Shown: in pieces, positions 1 through 8,899 of the stretch
How the letters are laid out: every line of letters begins with the position of its first letter
Numbering within the stretch: position 1 is the stretch's first letter
Assembly (NCBI RefSeq): GCF_000970345.1
Contig: NZ_LAQU01000015.1
Span: forward strand, 88,591 to 152,590
DNA length: 64,000 nucleotides
Direction: 5' to 3'
Source of the DNA: Robbsia andropogonis
GTDB taxonomy: Bacteria; Pseudomonadota; Gammaproteobacteria; Burkholderiales; Burkholderiaceae
Program-made: the position numbers and the translations under genes
Notes under the pieces: generated by a model
What the model was told of the DNA's origin: nothing
Seen by the model: only the letters and a program-made list of their open reading frames with translations
Database searches by the model: none

Positions 1-36
1 GGCATCCAAGGTTAACCGTTTCACGGGAAAGTAAAC

Positions 37-56
37 AGCCCCTCCGGGCTCTTTTT
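37..56 (+). terminator. Rho-independent terminator of an upstream gene
   Basis: A 5-bp stem AGCCC/GGGCT with a 4-nt CTCC loop is followed by CTTTTT. It is oriented for transcription entering from the left edge of the window. The 57-195 stretch that follows holds no recognisable gene. Confidence 0.6.
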
Positions 57-195
57 GAACTGGCCTTTTAAAGCGTTTGTTCGAGGTACGGCCTCTGGCA
101 TGGCGGGCGTCCCGGCAACCTGTGCGGCATCGATGTCGTCGAGCTGTCCATGCGATCATGCGCGTAACACGTGGATTCTTGCCTTGGTAGAAGCG

Positions 196-846
196 TTAGA
201 TTACCCCATCAGGTCGATGTGGATCCGCGTCGACACAGCAAACGAGTACTTCCGCGTCTTCCTTGCCGGCGCTCAAGTAGACGTGCCCGATGGCGCTGTT
301 GAAATAGAGGCTATCGCCACGAGCCAGTGTGAATATCTTGCCGTCCTCGAACTGAAGGCGCAGCTTTCCCGATAGTACGAAGACGAATTCCTCGCCGGCA
401 TGCCGGACATAGTCCGCGAAATCTTCCGCTTTCCGCGCATGGATGCGACCGCGCAAGGGGACCATGCGTTTGCCAGACAGTGCATTCGCCAACATGCCAT
501 ATTCGTAATTCGGCGTGTCATAGATCGCTTGTTCGCCCGATCGTGTTACCGTAGGCGTGATGATTCGGTCTGGTGTGGCTTTCGATGGGCGACCAAAGAT
601 TTCGTCAAAATCAATGCGCAGCGCTTGCGCCAACGCCGCGAACTTATCATAGGTCAGTGCGATGTCACCGCGTTCGGCTTTCGATATCGTCGATACGGCA
701 ATGCCGGAGCGAGTGGAAAGTTCCGCCAGCGTCAACCTGTGCGCCTTGCGTTGTTTCCGCAGGAGCCCGCCGACCGTCTGCAGATCCAGCACCAGCGGTG
801 ATGGATCGGATGCGGTATTACGAGATGTGGATTGCGATGAGGGCAT
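196..846 (-). CDS. XRE-family regulator with C-terminal cupin domain
   Basis: A 216-residue cytoplasmic transcription factor. Residues about 27-85 form an XRE helix-turn-helix (RKQRKAHRLTLAELS, then TISKAERGD), and about 140-205 a small cupin that in this architecture (PuuR-like) binds the inducer. It is divergent from the flavin oxidoreductase at 945. The intergenic gap holds a 41-bp inverted repeat at 866-906, beginning 20 bp before this start codon, so autoregulation is likely. A second copy of that repeat precedes the MFS-amidase-RidA operon, which points to a small amine or amino-acid catabolic regulon. The effector is unknown. The domain call is firm; the regulon is inference. Confidence 0.9.
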   Translation of the reverse strand: MPSSQSTSRNTASDPSPLVLDLQTVGGLLRKQRKAHRLTLAELSTRSGIAVSTISKAERGDIALTYDKFAALAQALRIDFDEIFGRPSKATPDRIITPTVTRSGEQAIYDTPNYEYGMLANALSGKRMVPLRGRIHARKAEDFADYVRHAGEEFVFVLSGKLRLQFEDGKIFTLARGDSLYFNSAIGHVYLSAGKEDAEVLVCCVDADPHRPDGVI

Positions 847-865
847 GCGCCAGGGGGTCGTTGAA

Positions 866-906
866 TTATCGTATATGAGAAAAACGTTTTTTCTCTGATA
901 TGATAA
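866..906. promoter_or_regulatory. 41-bp inverted-repeat operator, copy 1
   Basis: Left arm TTATCGTATATGAGAAAAA and right arm (reverse complement) TTATCATATCAGAGAAAAA flank a CG centre. The site lies between the divergent XRE-cupin gene and the DadA-like gene (ATG at 945). A copy of the same total length lies at 5535-5575. Binding by the XRE-cupin protein is inferred. Confidence 0.7.
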
Positions 907-944
907 CGCATGTCAAAACGCGCTATGCCGGAGTGATTGAACCC

Positions 945-2180
945 ATGAAATTTGATACGGTGGTGCTAGGGGGCGGCATGGTGGGTGTTGCCACGGGCAT
1001 TCATTTGTTGAAGCAGGGCCGATCGGTTGCGATTGTCGATCGACAATCCCCCGGAAACGAGACGTCGTTTGGCAACGCTGGTTTGATACAAAGGGAAGGT
1101 GTTTACCCGTATGCGTTCCCACGTGATGCGGCCACGTTATTCAGATATGCCCGGAACGGGTCCCCGGACGTTCGCTACCACCGTAACGCCATCGGGCGGT
1201 TGGCGCCGTTTCTTGCCCGTTATTGGTACCATTCGGAAGCCGCACGCCACGCTGCAATCGCTCGCTCGTACGAGACATTGATTGCGCATTGCGTCACCGA
1301 ACATCGCGCCCTGTCGCAAGCGGCGAACGCGGATCAATTCATTCGCGCGGGCGGATGGATCAAGGTGTTTCGAAGCGCCGCAGTGCAGGATCATGAATTG
1401 CAAGCGGTCGCGCGATGGCAGCGCGAATATGGTGTTTCCTACGAAGCGCTGGATCACGTCGCGTTGCGCTCGCTCGAACCTTGCCTCTCGCACGCATTGC
1501 TGGGCGGCGTTCTTTATACAGGGTCGGAAACCGTTAGCGATCCAAAAGGGTTGCTTGATGCCTATCTCGACTATTTTCGTTCGCTCGGCGGAGAAGTCAT
1601 TGTGGGAGACGCGTCGACGTTGGCCACCGGTTGGCACGTAGCCACGGAAGTAGGTCCGGTCAACGCCGCGTCGATTGTCGTTGCCCTTGGCCCCTGGTCC
1701 AACACGCTGGCGGCGCGCTTTGGCTATCGCATTCCATTTGGGCTCAAGCGTGGTTACCACATGCATTACGCGGCGGAGGCAAATGCCTCTTTGCAGCATC
1801 CGGTATTGGACGCGGAGAACGGTTATCTGCTGGCACCGATGCGCCGCGGCATACGCTTGACTACAGGTGTGGAGCTGGCGCGTGATGATGCGCCGCGTAC
1901 ACCGCTACAACTGGAAATAGTGGAGCCGATGGCACGGCAGATGTTTCCGCTTGCGCAGCGCCTGGACCCGGAGCCCTGGATGGGTCGGCGCCCTTGCACG
2001 CCGGACATGCTGCCGATCATTGGCCCGACCCGTCACGATGGCCTGTGGTTTGCATTCGGGCATGCGCATCATGGATTGACCCTTGGACCGGTGACGGGGC
2101 GGTTGATTGCAGAAATGATGACTGGGAAGACACCGTTTGTCGATCCAGCGCCATTCCATGTTCGACGCTTCGATACGTAA
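945..2180 (+). CDS. FAD-dependent oxidoreductase, D-amino acid dehydrogenase (DadA)-like
   Basis: A 411-residue DAO-superfamily flavoprotein. The N-terminus has a dinucleotide-binding GGGMVGVATG motif at about residues 9-18, followed by the acidic-end motif ending in DRQSPGNETSFGNAG that is typical of DadA. The C-terminus carries GHAHHGLTLGPVTGRL, the usual FAD-closing segment. The start is ATG 945 because the FAD fold begins immediately after it; an in-frame ATG at 900 lies inside the operator. Such enzymes oxidise an amine or D-amino acid to an imine and pass electrons to the quinone pool or to oxygen. RidA, amidase and MFS genes nearby, under the same operator, suggest degradation of an amidated amine or amino acid. 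The substrate is unknown. Confidence 0.88.
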   Translation: MKFDTVVLGGGMVGVATGIHLLKQGRSVAIVDRQSPGNETSFGNAGLIQREGVYPYAFPRDAATLFRYARNGSPDVRYHRNAIGRLAPFLARYWYHSEAARHAAIARSYETLIAHCVTEHRALSQAANADQFIRAGGWIKVFRSAAVQDHELQAVARWQREYGVSYEALDHVALRSLEPCLSHALLGGVLYTGSETVSDPKGLLDAYLDYFRSLGGEVIVGDASTLATGWHVATEVGPVNAASIVVALGPWSNTLAARFGYRIPFGLKRGYHMHYAAEANASLQHPVLDAENGYLLAPMRRGIRLTTGVELARDDAPRTPLQLEIVEPMARQMFPLAQRLDPEPWMGRRPCTPDMLPIIGPTRHDGLWFAFGHAHHGLTLGPVTGRLIAEMMTGKTPFVDPAPFHVRRFDT

Positions 2181-2204
2181 AGAAAGCCAGGTCCAGCCCG
2201 GTTT

Positions 2205-2258
2205 CGGCATCGGCTTCGGACTTGCCGATGCCGATGCCGATGCCGCGTGATGCGGCAT
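2205..2258. repeat. GCCGAT tandem repeat and hairpins between convergent genes
   Basis: A perfect 9-bp inverted repeat, CGGCATCGG (2205-2213) with CCGATGCCG (2225-2233), runs into a short GCCGAT tandem array. A second hairpin, ATGCCGC-GTGAT-GCGGCAT, follows at 2240-2258. There is no T tract. The position between the convergent oxidoreductase and RidA genes suggests a transcription stop or an mRNA 3'-end structure. Confidence 0.45.
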
Positions 2259-2304
2259 GAAAGCGGTTGTTGTGTCCACTTTCAGTCAGGGTGCATCAGG
2301 GGCG

Positions 2305-2658
2305 TCAGAGTGCGGCTACCACGGCAACCTCGACATCGATGCCTGGCCGCATCAATAGCGCTTGCACACAGGCGCGCGTGGGTGCGTGACCCTCGACAAG
2401 CCATGCATCCCACACGGCGTTGAACTCGGCGAAGTGCTTTGGATCGGTCAGCCAGACGTTGGCGGACACCAGACGCGTTTTGTCCACACCGGCCTGCGCT
2501 AGCAGGGATTCAATGCGCGTCAGAATTTCAGTGGCTTGATCGGTGATCGATGCATTGCTCGAATCCGGTACTTGACCAGAAAGATGGACAAAGCCGTTTG
2601 CAATGACGATCTGGCTCATTCGTTGATTACTATTGAAGCGCTTGATTTCAGTGTGCAT
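2305..2658 (-). CDS. RidA/YjgF-family enamine/imine deaminase
   Basis: A 117-residue Rid-family protein, close to the usual 115-130. The conserved arginine that contacts the substrate carboxylate lies in APTRACVQ near residue 95, followed by the PGIDVEVAVVA C-terminal strand. Rid proteins hydrolyse reactive imines or enamines to ketones and ammonia, which fits the imine product of the nearby DadA-like enzyme. It is the last gene of the leftward MFS-amidase-RidA operon, 3 bp after the amidase. It may belong to a Rid subgroup other than RidA itself. Confidence 0.88.
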   Translation of the reverse strand: MHTEIKRFNSNQRMSQIVIANGFVHLSGQVPDSSNASITDQATEILTRIESLLAQAGVDKTRLVSANVWLTDPKHFAEFNAVWDAWLVEGHAPTRACVQALLMRPGIDVEVAVVAAL

Positions 2659-2661
2659 GGT

Positions 2662-4188
2662 TTATACGATGGAGGGGCCGACATCCGCGATGCCGGCGGG
2701 ATGAAAAAGGGGCGGCGAGGTCACGATGGACTTCAGTTCGGGGCGTGCCGTCAAAAGATTGTCGAGGTTCGGTCGCGGGCGCTGTAACACAGGGGACTGC
2801 GCGAAAGCCTGCTCGAATGCATGGGCGATTGCCAGGGTCTTTTCGTCGCCGTGGAAAGGGCCTACCAGTTGCAGTCCGAATGGCATGCCCTTGTCGTCAA
2901 CGCCACAAGGCAAGGAAAGGGCAGGGTGCGTCGCCAGCGTCACCACATACGTCAACGCCAGCCAGCGATAGTAGTTTTCCTGTTTGCGGCCGGCAATCGT
3001 ATCCGCATAAAGCGTACGCCATGGCATGGGCGAGATGGGCGTCGTTGGTGACAGGATTACATCGTATTGCGCGAATGCGCCTTGGAACTTCCTGAATACC
3101 CGTGTTTGCTCTGCTTGCGCCCACGCACTGTCGGCAAGCGACATGCTTGCTCCCATCTCATAATTTGCCCGCGTGTTTTCGCCAAGCAGCATGGGATCTT
3201 TTTCATAGGTATCCCTTAATCCGGCGACAAAGCTTTCGGCTCGGATTACATCGAAGCAGCGGTGTACGTCGCCAAGGTCGAATTGCACGCGCTCACAGCG
3301 TTTGACCATTGGTGCGATCGCGGCAATCCGCTCGCGGAACGTGTCGCGGATATTGTCGTCGACGTCACACGCGTCGAAATCTTCCGTCCAGCCTATGCGC
3401 AGTTCGCCAAGGTCGATATCCGCCAGATCCAGGAAGCGTAACGGATTCGTCGGAAAGCTCAGAGGGTCGCCTGCCGAGAGTCCTGCGGTGGCGGCCAACT
3501 GCAAGCATGCCTCCTTGACGGTACGCCCCATCGGGCCGACGACCGATATAGGTGTCCAACCTAACAAGCGACGAGAATTCGGTACAAGGCCCGGCGTGGG
3601 TCGTAAGCCAACGACGCCGCAGATCGATGCGGGAATGCGGAGGGAACCGCCTGTATCCGATCCGGTACAGACGGGCAACATGTCGCAGGCCAACGCGGCG
3701 GCGGCGCCTCCGGATGAGCCACCCGCGTTACGCTCGGGATCGAACGGATTGCCGGTGGCGCCCCATACCGGATTGCGCGTATTCGCGCCTGCCCCTAATT
3801 CCGGGACATTCGTCTTGCAGACGAGTATGGCACCTGCTGCGCGCAAGCGCTCGACCAACACGACGTCGGCTGTTGGTACATGCCCCCGTTTGGGTGGTGA
3901 GCCATACGTTGTCAATAGGCCGGCCGTGTCTTCGAGATCCTTGACGCCGAGTGGCAGACCATGCAGCAAGCCGAGCGGTTCGCCGCGCAGGACCATGCTT
4001 TCCGCCCGTTTGGCTGCTTCGCGTGCTTCAGGATAGCAAGTGGCGGTTACGGCGTTGACGGCGGGATTGATCGCCTCGATACGATCAATGCAAGCATCCA
4101 GCAGTTCAACCGGGGAGATGTCCTTGCGCGCTATCATCGCGCGTAGCGTAGGCGCCGGTAGTTGGACAAGCGCGTTGGAATGTGTCAT
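2662..4188 (-). CDS. Amidase, amidase-signature family
   Basis: About 508 residues with the Ser-cisSer-Lys triad visible: Lys83 in GVKDLED, cis-Ser158 in GGSSGGAAAA, and nucleophile Ser182 in GSDTGGSLRIP. The 24-residue spacing between the serines matches the family. It would hydrolyse an amide to an acid and ammonia or amine in the cytoplasm. An in-frame GTG at 4209 overlaps the MFS stop codon (GTGA) and gives 515 residues; ATG 4188 is preferred as the better start codon, but neither has a strong Shine-Dalgarno. Substrate not determinable; GatA is unlikely because gatB/gatC are absent. Confidence 0.9.
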   Translation of the reverse strand: MTHSNALVQLPAPTLRAMIARKDISPVELLDACIDRIEAINPAVNAVTATCYPEAREAAKRAESMVLRGEPLGLLHGLPLGVKDLEDTAGLLTTYGSPPKRGHVPTADVVLVERLRAAGAILVCKTNVPELGAGANTRNPVWGATGNPFDPERNAGGSSGGAAAALACDMLPVCTGSDTGGSLRIPASICGVVGLRPTPGLVPNSRRLLGWTPISVVGPMGRTVKEACLQLAATAGLSAGDPLSFPTNPLRFLDLADIDLGELRIGWTEDFDACDVDDNIRDTFRERIAAIAPMVKRCERVQFDLGDVHRCFDVIRAESFVAGLRDTYEKDPMLLGENTRANYEMGASMSLADSAWAQAEQTRVFRKFQGAFAQYDVILSPTTPISPMPWRTLYADTIAGRKQENYYRWLALTYVVTLATHPALSLPCGVDDKGMPFGLQLVGPFHGDEKTLAIAHAFEQAFAQSPVLQRPRPNLDNLLTARPELKSIVTSPPLFHPAGIADVGPSIV

Positions 4189-4205
4189 CGATGCATGTCT
4201 CTTGG

Positions 4206-5501
4206 TCACGTAAGTTTTTCACCGGTACGGTCGCGCAGCCAGATTAGCGCGAACAATGACATCAGGCAAGCCGCTGCCACATACCATGCGGGCGCCAATG
4301 GATTGCCTGAGCGTGCCGTCAGCACTGCGGCGATCAAGGGTGAGAAGCCACCGAATATCGATGCGCTGACGACATAGGTCATCGCAATGCCGGTGGCGCG
4401 GACATTCGTTGGAAACATTTCTGGAATCATTACCAGCACCGGAATGATTTGCCCCGTTACCAATACCGCCAGGACAGCCGACACGCCACATAGCATGATC
4501 AGCGTCGGATGCATGCTCAGTAGCAGGAAAGCAGGGTAGACGACAATGATCATCGCGCAGCGCGAGATCAGCAATACCCGTTTCCGGCTGAACCGATCCG
4601 CGAGATATCCCATGATCGGTGCGGACAGGAACAACACAAGGGAGCTGACCACCCCGGAAATTGCCGCGTGCGTCGACGACATATGCAGCGTTCGTATCGC
4701 GTGCGCAGGCAGGAAGAAAGCGGTGATATAAACCGAGACCGAGCCCCCCAACTCCGCTAGCGTACCAACCATCGTCAAATCGAGATGTTTTGTCAACACC
4801 GCTTTCAGTGCACCAAAGGCAGGTTGCCTTGCCGTTGTGCCGGCAGCATCCACGATGAGCGTTTCTTCGAGGCGCGTGCGAATCAGCGACCCCAATGGCG
4901 CTGCGACAATGCCGAGCAGGAAGGGAAGGCGCCAGCCCCAGGAAGCGACCAGGTCCTTGTCCAGCAACGTGTTGATCAGCGTGGCGACAATCGATCCGAA
5001 GACCAGCCCCAATGCCGTGGCGGCGAAGTTCCAACTGGCAAAGAAGGCCCGCTTTTTGTCCGTGGCGTATTCCATCAGCAATGTCGTGCCTGGACCGAAT
5101 TCGCCTCCCGCCGCGAAACCTTGTACCAGGCGGGCAATCAGAACAATGATCGGCGCGGCCACGCCCGCGACCGAATAGGGTGGCGCGCAAGCGATCAGCG
5201 CGCAACTGATGGCCATCAACATGATCGTCAGGACCATGGCCTTTTTGCGCCCCACCCGGTCCGCATAGGCGCCAATGACGACGCCTCCTATCGGTCGAAT
5301 GACGAATCCGACACCGAACACTGCAATCGATAGCAGGAACTGGCTGATGGATGAGAACTGCGGGAAAAAGAGTTTGCCGATCTGGATTGAAAAAAAACTG
5401 TAGATCGCGAAGTCGTAGAATTCCAGCGCCGTGCCAATCGTCGCCGCCGCGATCACATAGGTCTTGGATACGGGCGGTTTTGCAGCAGTGATGGACGGCA
5501 C
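4206..5501 (-). CDS. MFS transporter, metabolite:H+ symporter (MHS)-type
   Basis: A 431-residue inner-membrane protein with about 12 hydrophobic segments and the MFS loop motif GAYADRVGRKKA between helices 2 and 3. It resembles the MHS group (ProP/ShiA/KgtP-like) that takes up organic acids, osmolytes or amines with protons. The start is GTG 5501, preceded by GGGAG six bases upstream. It is the first gene of the MFS-amidase-RidA operon; its stop overlaps the possible GTG of the amidase. The 41-bp inverted repeat ends about 34 bp before the start, so it probably controls the promoter. Confidence 0.88.
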   Translation of the reverse strand: MPSITAAKPPVSKTYVIAAATIGTALEFYDFAIYSFFSIQIGKLFFPQFSSISQFLLSIAVFGVGFVIRPIGGVVIGAYADRVGRKKAMVLTIMLMAISCALIACAPPYSVAGVAAPIIVLIARLVQGFAAGGEFGPGTTLLMEYATDKKRAFFASWNFAATALGLVFGSIVATLINTLLDKDLVASWGWRLPFLLGIVAAPLGSLIRTRLEETLIVDAAGTTARQPAFGALKAVLTKHLDLTMVGTLAELGGSVSVYITAFFLPAHAIRTLHMSSTHAAISGVVSSLVLFLSAPIMGYLADRFSRKRVLLISRCAMIIVVYPAFLLLSMHPTLIMLCGVSAVLAVLVTGQIIPVLVMIPEMFPTNVRATGIAMTYVVSASIFGGFSPLIAAVLTARSGNPLAPAWYVAAACLMSLFALIWLRDRTGEKLT

Positions 5502-5534
5502 GATCGGCTCCCGGGGAACGCTAGAACATGATCG

Positions 5535-5575
5535 TTATCTTATATGAGAAAAAATAAATTTCTCAAATACGATAA
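5535..5575. promoter_or_regulatory. 41-bp inverted-repeat operator, copy 2
   Basis: Left arm TTATCTTATATGAGAAA and right arm (reverse complement) TTATCGTATTTGAGAAA. Total length equals that of the site at 866-906, and both share the consensus TTATCnTATnTGAGAAA. It sits just upstream of the GTG start of the MFS gene. Shared control by the XRE-cupin regulator is inferred. Confidence 0.7.
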
Positions 5576-5644
5576 AACGGCGTGGCACGGGGTCGCTGTG
5601 TCGGTTCACGACGCCGTGAGGAACCCGCGGTCCCTGTTCCAGGT

Positions 5645-6709
5645 TCAGGCAGGCGGCCGCATCGCCATGCGTTTCTCGATGTCGCTGATCAAACCCTCGA
5701 TCCAGCGATGCAGTGCTTTATCGGACGGCACCTGGATGATGGATCGTGCGATGATCCGATATACTTGCCGGCGCGTTATTTTCGATACGTGGGCGGGGTC
5801 GAGCCAGGCGTCATTGGCGATCAGCAAGCGGAGCGTTTCTAGGCCGATCACGATCGGCCATACGCAGGCTAGTCGCAGCCGGATCGACAGGGGTGGAATG
5901 GCGCATAGATAGGCGAGGCCTTCGCGAAACAGCGGTAACGATCGTTCAACCAGTGCGAACAGCAGTGGGCGGACGCGGAGACTATTGGTTGGTGCGAGAA
6001 GATCTTGCACCGTCAAGCCGTGTTCGGCGGTCAAGTCGGCAGGAAAGTAGCATCGACCGATACGCAAGTCCTTACCGCAATCCCTCAGCACGTTCGTCAT
6101 CTGCAACGCTTTTCCAAACGCCACGCCACGCGCCATCATCGTTGGTTCAGGCAGCTTGAGGGTCGCGGGCAGATGCACGTAGGTCATCTTCGTCCAGAAT
6201 TCCCCTACGCATCCCGCGACCAAGTAAGTGTAACGATCCAAGGCCTGCCAATCCGGTAATGCGACGACATCACCAGAGCGCTCATCCGGGAAGGTGCGCA
6301 AATCGAATTCCATTCCGTCGGTGAGCGTGGCCACGATGCCGCGTACGGCTTGACGGTCTGTTTCACTCAGTTGCGCCAGGATCGCGAGCGCGGGTTCCAG
6401 CGACTCCAACAGCGCTTTCTCATCGGATTGGGTCTGTTGCGAGGCCACTTCCGTTTTCAATTGCAGCAGCGTATCGGTATCGACGGGTGCGCCGGCAACC
6501 CAGTCTCGCAGTGAGAGAAGGAACCCGAGCCGCTGTTGCGGTGCGATCAGCGACGTGTCCGCGATCGTGTCGGCAGCGCGGGCAAGAAGGTAGGCCAGGC
6601 CGATCGGGTCCCGCATGCTGGCCGGCAAGATATTCAGCGTCAGATAGAACGAGCGGGAAACCCCTTTCAGCAAGGGACCGAGCAGGAATTCCCGAGTAGG
6701 GTGGTACAT
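5645..6709 (-). CDS. Squalene/phytoene synthase family protein
   Basis: 354 residues from ATG 6709. The first aspartate-rich motif is DTIAD (residues 47-51), and the second is RDCGKDL around residue 210 followed by GRCYFP, both diagnostic of head-to-head prenyl synthases that condense two prenyl diphosphates. The N-terminus SRSFYLTLNILP and the length resemble farnesyl-diphosphate farnesyltransferase (squalene synthase). No hpn, crt or other isoprenoid gene lies in the window, so the product (squalene, presqualene diphosphate or another prenoid) cannot be assigned. It stands alone and leftward, with short gaps on both sides. The family call is firm. Confidence 0.87.
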   Translation of the reverse strand: MYHPTREFLLGPLLKGVSRSFYLTLNILPASMRDPIGLAYLLARAADTIADTSLIAPQQRLGFLLSLRDWVAGAPVDTDTLLQLKTEVASQQTQSDEKALLESLEPALAILAQLSETDRQAVRGIVATLTDGMEFDLRTFPDERSGDVVALPDWQALDRYTYLVAGCVGEFWTKMTYVHLPATLKLPEPTMMARGVAFGKALQMTNVLRDCGKDLRIGRCYFPADLTAEHGLTVQDLLAPTNSLRVRPLLFALVERSLPLFREGLAYLCAIPPLSIRLRLACVWPIVIGLETLRLLIANDAWLDPAHVSKITRRQVYRIIARSIIQVPSDKALHRWIEGLISDIEKRMAMRPPA

Positions 6710-6827
6710 GGCAAATCTGAGAATGGGCAAAATCGCGCAGCAGATTGTAACGCGGATCGTCCATCCTGACGGCTAGCGGTTACCGCCCCGTGGAATGATC
6801 GATCGAAAGTGACCGGCAGAGGTGTCT

Positions 6828-7469
6828 TCACGGTGCGATCCATTCACCTTGCCAGTGTCCCTCTTGATGCATGAAGCGAGCGCGGACATGCCTTTGCTTG
6901 TCTGATAGATCGAGCCAATCCAAGGACGAAAGGCGTACGTTGACAATGCAAAAGTTGTCGTAGCCGAGATCGCGCTGGGTTGGTTTATTGGAGCGTGCCA
7001 TTACCTCCGGACCGTCGACCGATGCCAATGGCGTCCCCGGCGCTACCGTACCGCGATAGTCGATCAGATTGTGCTGCGACAAAGCGTTCCAGGCAGCACG
7101 CCGAGCATCGTTATCCGCGAACGTTACCTGTCCTGTCATTCGGAGCTGTGTCCGTCGTTCTGCGTCATAACCCACCAGGGCGATACGCGGGTCGCGCCGC
7201 CATTGCGCGATTTTCGGTGACCGGGCATCTGTATAGAAGCGTACCTGGCCGCTTGCGGGATCGACTTCGCGAAGCACGACGGTCCTGAGGGAGGGGGCAC
7301 CGTCCTCATCGATGCTGGCGGCTTGCAGTAATCCAAACCGGGATCGCGCCGGGCTGTTTTCGCCGATCAGGCGTTTCCAGATGGTGTCGAGCAGGGTCGT
7401 GAGGGCGGTCGCCATACTATTTTCCGGTTCTGGCTGCTGGACAGCGGCAGCCATCCGGTGCCGCGTCAC
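6828..7469 (-). CDS. Pyridoxamine 5'-phosphate oxidase-related FMN-binding protein
   Basis: Up to 213 residues. The segment SLRTVVLREVDPASGQVRFY and then SPKIAQWRRDPR correspond to the FMN-binding split barrel of PNPOx-like proteins (the Alr4036-type subgroup). It is not clearly PdxH: the C-terminal signature of true PNPOx is absent. The start is uncertain; candidates are GTG 7469, ATG 7454 and ATG 7415, the last giving 195 residues that begin just before the domain. The role is probably a flavin-dependent reductase or oxidase of unknown substrate. The luciferase-like flavoprotein gene lies upstream on the same strand, about 90 bp away, so co-transcription is possible. Confidence 0.8.
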   Translation of the reverse strand: MTRHRMAAAVQQPEPENSMATALTTLLDTIWKRLIGENSPARSRFGLLQAASIDEDGAPSLRTVVLREVDPASGQVRFYTDARSPKIAQWRRDPRIALVGYDAERRTQLRMTGQVTFADNDARRAAWNALSQHNLIDYRGTVAPGTPLASVDGPEVMARSNKPTQRDLGYDNFCIVNVRLSSLDWLDLSDKQRHVRARFMHQEGHWQGEWIAP

Positions 7470-7561
7470 GTTATTCTGTGATCCGATGGGTCGTCGAAAG
7501 GTCCCGGTACACGGGGCTGCAACGCGCCTGCGCCGTATGCGTTGCCTGCAAGAACGAAGCG

Positions 7562-8584
7562 CTAGCGCCAGCCAAGCGCCGGCGCCACGTGTTGCAGGAT
7601 CGATTCCAGGACATGCACGTTATAGTCCACGCCCAACTGATTGGGTACCGTGAGCAGGATGGTATCAGCCTCGGCAATGGCCTCATCCGCCGCCAGTTGT
7701 GAGATCAGCGTATCCGGTTCGGCGGCGTAACCGCGGCCGAAAATAGAGCGCTTGTGTTCGTCGAGAAAGCCGAAGTGGTCTTGCGCATCACCACTGCCGC
7801 TGAAATAGGCGTGATCGCGCGCATTCACGATGGCGAAGATGCTCCGGCTGACGGAGACCCGCGACGGTCGCGTATGACCCGCCTCCTGCCACGCCTGCCG
7901 ATACGCCCGTATTTGCTTTGCCTGTTGAATGTGGAAAGGTTCGCCGGTTTCGTCGTCTTTCAACGTCGAACTTTGCAAATGCATCCCTGATTTCGCGGCC
8001 CACACGGCGGTTGCGTTGGAGCTGGCGCCCCACCAGATGCGTTCTCGCAATCCTTCGGAGTAAGGTTCGACGCGCAACAAGCCGGGCGGATTCGGAAACA
8101 TTGGCCGGGGATTCGGTTCGGCAAAGCCTGCCCCACCCAGTACATTCAGCAATACGGTGGTGTGATGCCGTGCCATGTCGGCATCGGTTTCGCCGTCCGC
8201 GGGCTCATATCCAAAGTAACGCCAGCCTTCGTTCACCTGTTCGCCGGAGCCGCGGCTGATCCCCAGTTGTAGCCGGCCGCCCGCAATCAGATCGGCCCCT
8301 GCCGCGCTTTCCGCCATGTACAGCGGATTCTCGTAGCGCATGTCGATGACGCCGGTGCCAATCTCGATGTGACGCGTCTTCGCGCCGGCCGCTGCCAGCA
8401 GCGGGAAGGGGGAACTCAACTGGCGCGCGAAGTGGTGCACGCGGAAATACGCGCCATCCAGTCCGAGCTCCTCGGCTGCGATGGTCAGGTCGATAGACTG
8501 CAGAAGCGCATCCTTGCCAGAGCGCGTTTGCGACTGGGTGGATGGATTCCAGTGCCCAAATGATAAAAATCCGATTTTTTTCAC
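7562..8584 (-). CDS. LLM-class (luciferase-like) flavin-dependent oxidoreductase
   Basis: 340 residues from GTG 8584, chosen because GAGGA lies four to five bases upstream and the TIM-barrel begins at once (KKIGFLSFGHW). ORF sequence further upstream lacks family similarity. Family features include GTGVIDMRYENPLYMAE and GGRLQLGISRGSGEQV, typical of bacterial luciferase-like monooxygenases using FMNH2. The substrate is unknown. It is followed leftward by the PNPOx-like flavoprotein gene, which might supply or use reduced flavin, but no direct evidence links them. Confidence 0.85.
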   Translation of the reverse strand: MKKIGFLSFGHWNPSTQSQTRSGKDALLQSIDLTIAAEELGLDGAYFRVHHFARQLSSPFPLLAAAGAKTRHIEIGTGVIDMRYENPLYMAESAAGADLIAGGRLQLGISRGSGEQVNEGWRYFGYEPADGETDADMARHHTTVLLNVLGGAGFAEPNPRPMFPNPPGLLRVEPYSEGLRERIWWGASSNATAVWAAKSGMHLQSSTLKDDETGEPFHIQQAKQIRAYRQAWQEAGHTRPSRVSVSRSIFAIVNARDHAYFSGSGDAQDHFGFLDEHKRSIFGRGYAAEPDTLISQLAADEAIAEADTILLTVPNQLGVDYNVHVLESILQHVAPALGWR

Positions 8585-8899
8585 GTTTTCCTCGTATTGC
8601 GTTATCGCGCGCGGCCTCCCTGCCGCCGATGTCGATAAGACCGGCGTTCTGCCAGGCAGCCCGTGCGGATGCATCAACGCATTATCGATGGATTTGTTTG
8701 AACTTGTCTTTTATCCGGATGGCACGCACGGTCATCAACGCCAAGGTGCGCGGGATGCTGCCACGCGCGGCGCCCGGGCTTGCCGGTCACGGCGGTGGCG
8801 AGAGGGACGCGGGTGTCATGCGCAACATGCGGACGTCACGTCCGACGACGATTGCCGCCGGAGCGCATTGGCGGACGAATTCGCTCGCCGCGAGTGGGA
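8585..8899. other. 315-bp intergenic stretch, no gene recognised
   Basis: The stretch lies between the monooxygenase start and the phnE stop. The ORFs crossing it show no family features. A 15-bp palindrome, CGGACGT-C-ACGTCCG, occurs at 8830-8844. No terminator with a T tract was seen after phnE. Confidence 0.5.

Noticed and set aside
3302..4036. 244-residue ORF antisense to the amidase gene
   Set aside because: It is a shadow frame opposite a firm amidase gene and shows no family features.
4785..5333. Long ORF antisense to the MFS transporter
   Set aside because: Composition is polar and repetitive; it is opposite a clear membrane protein gene.
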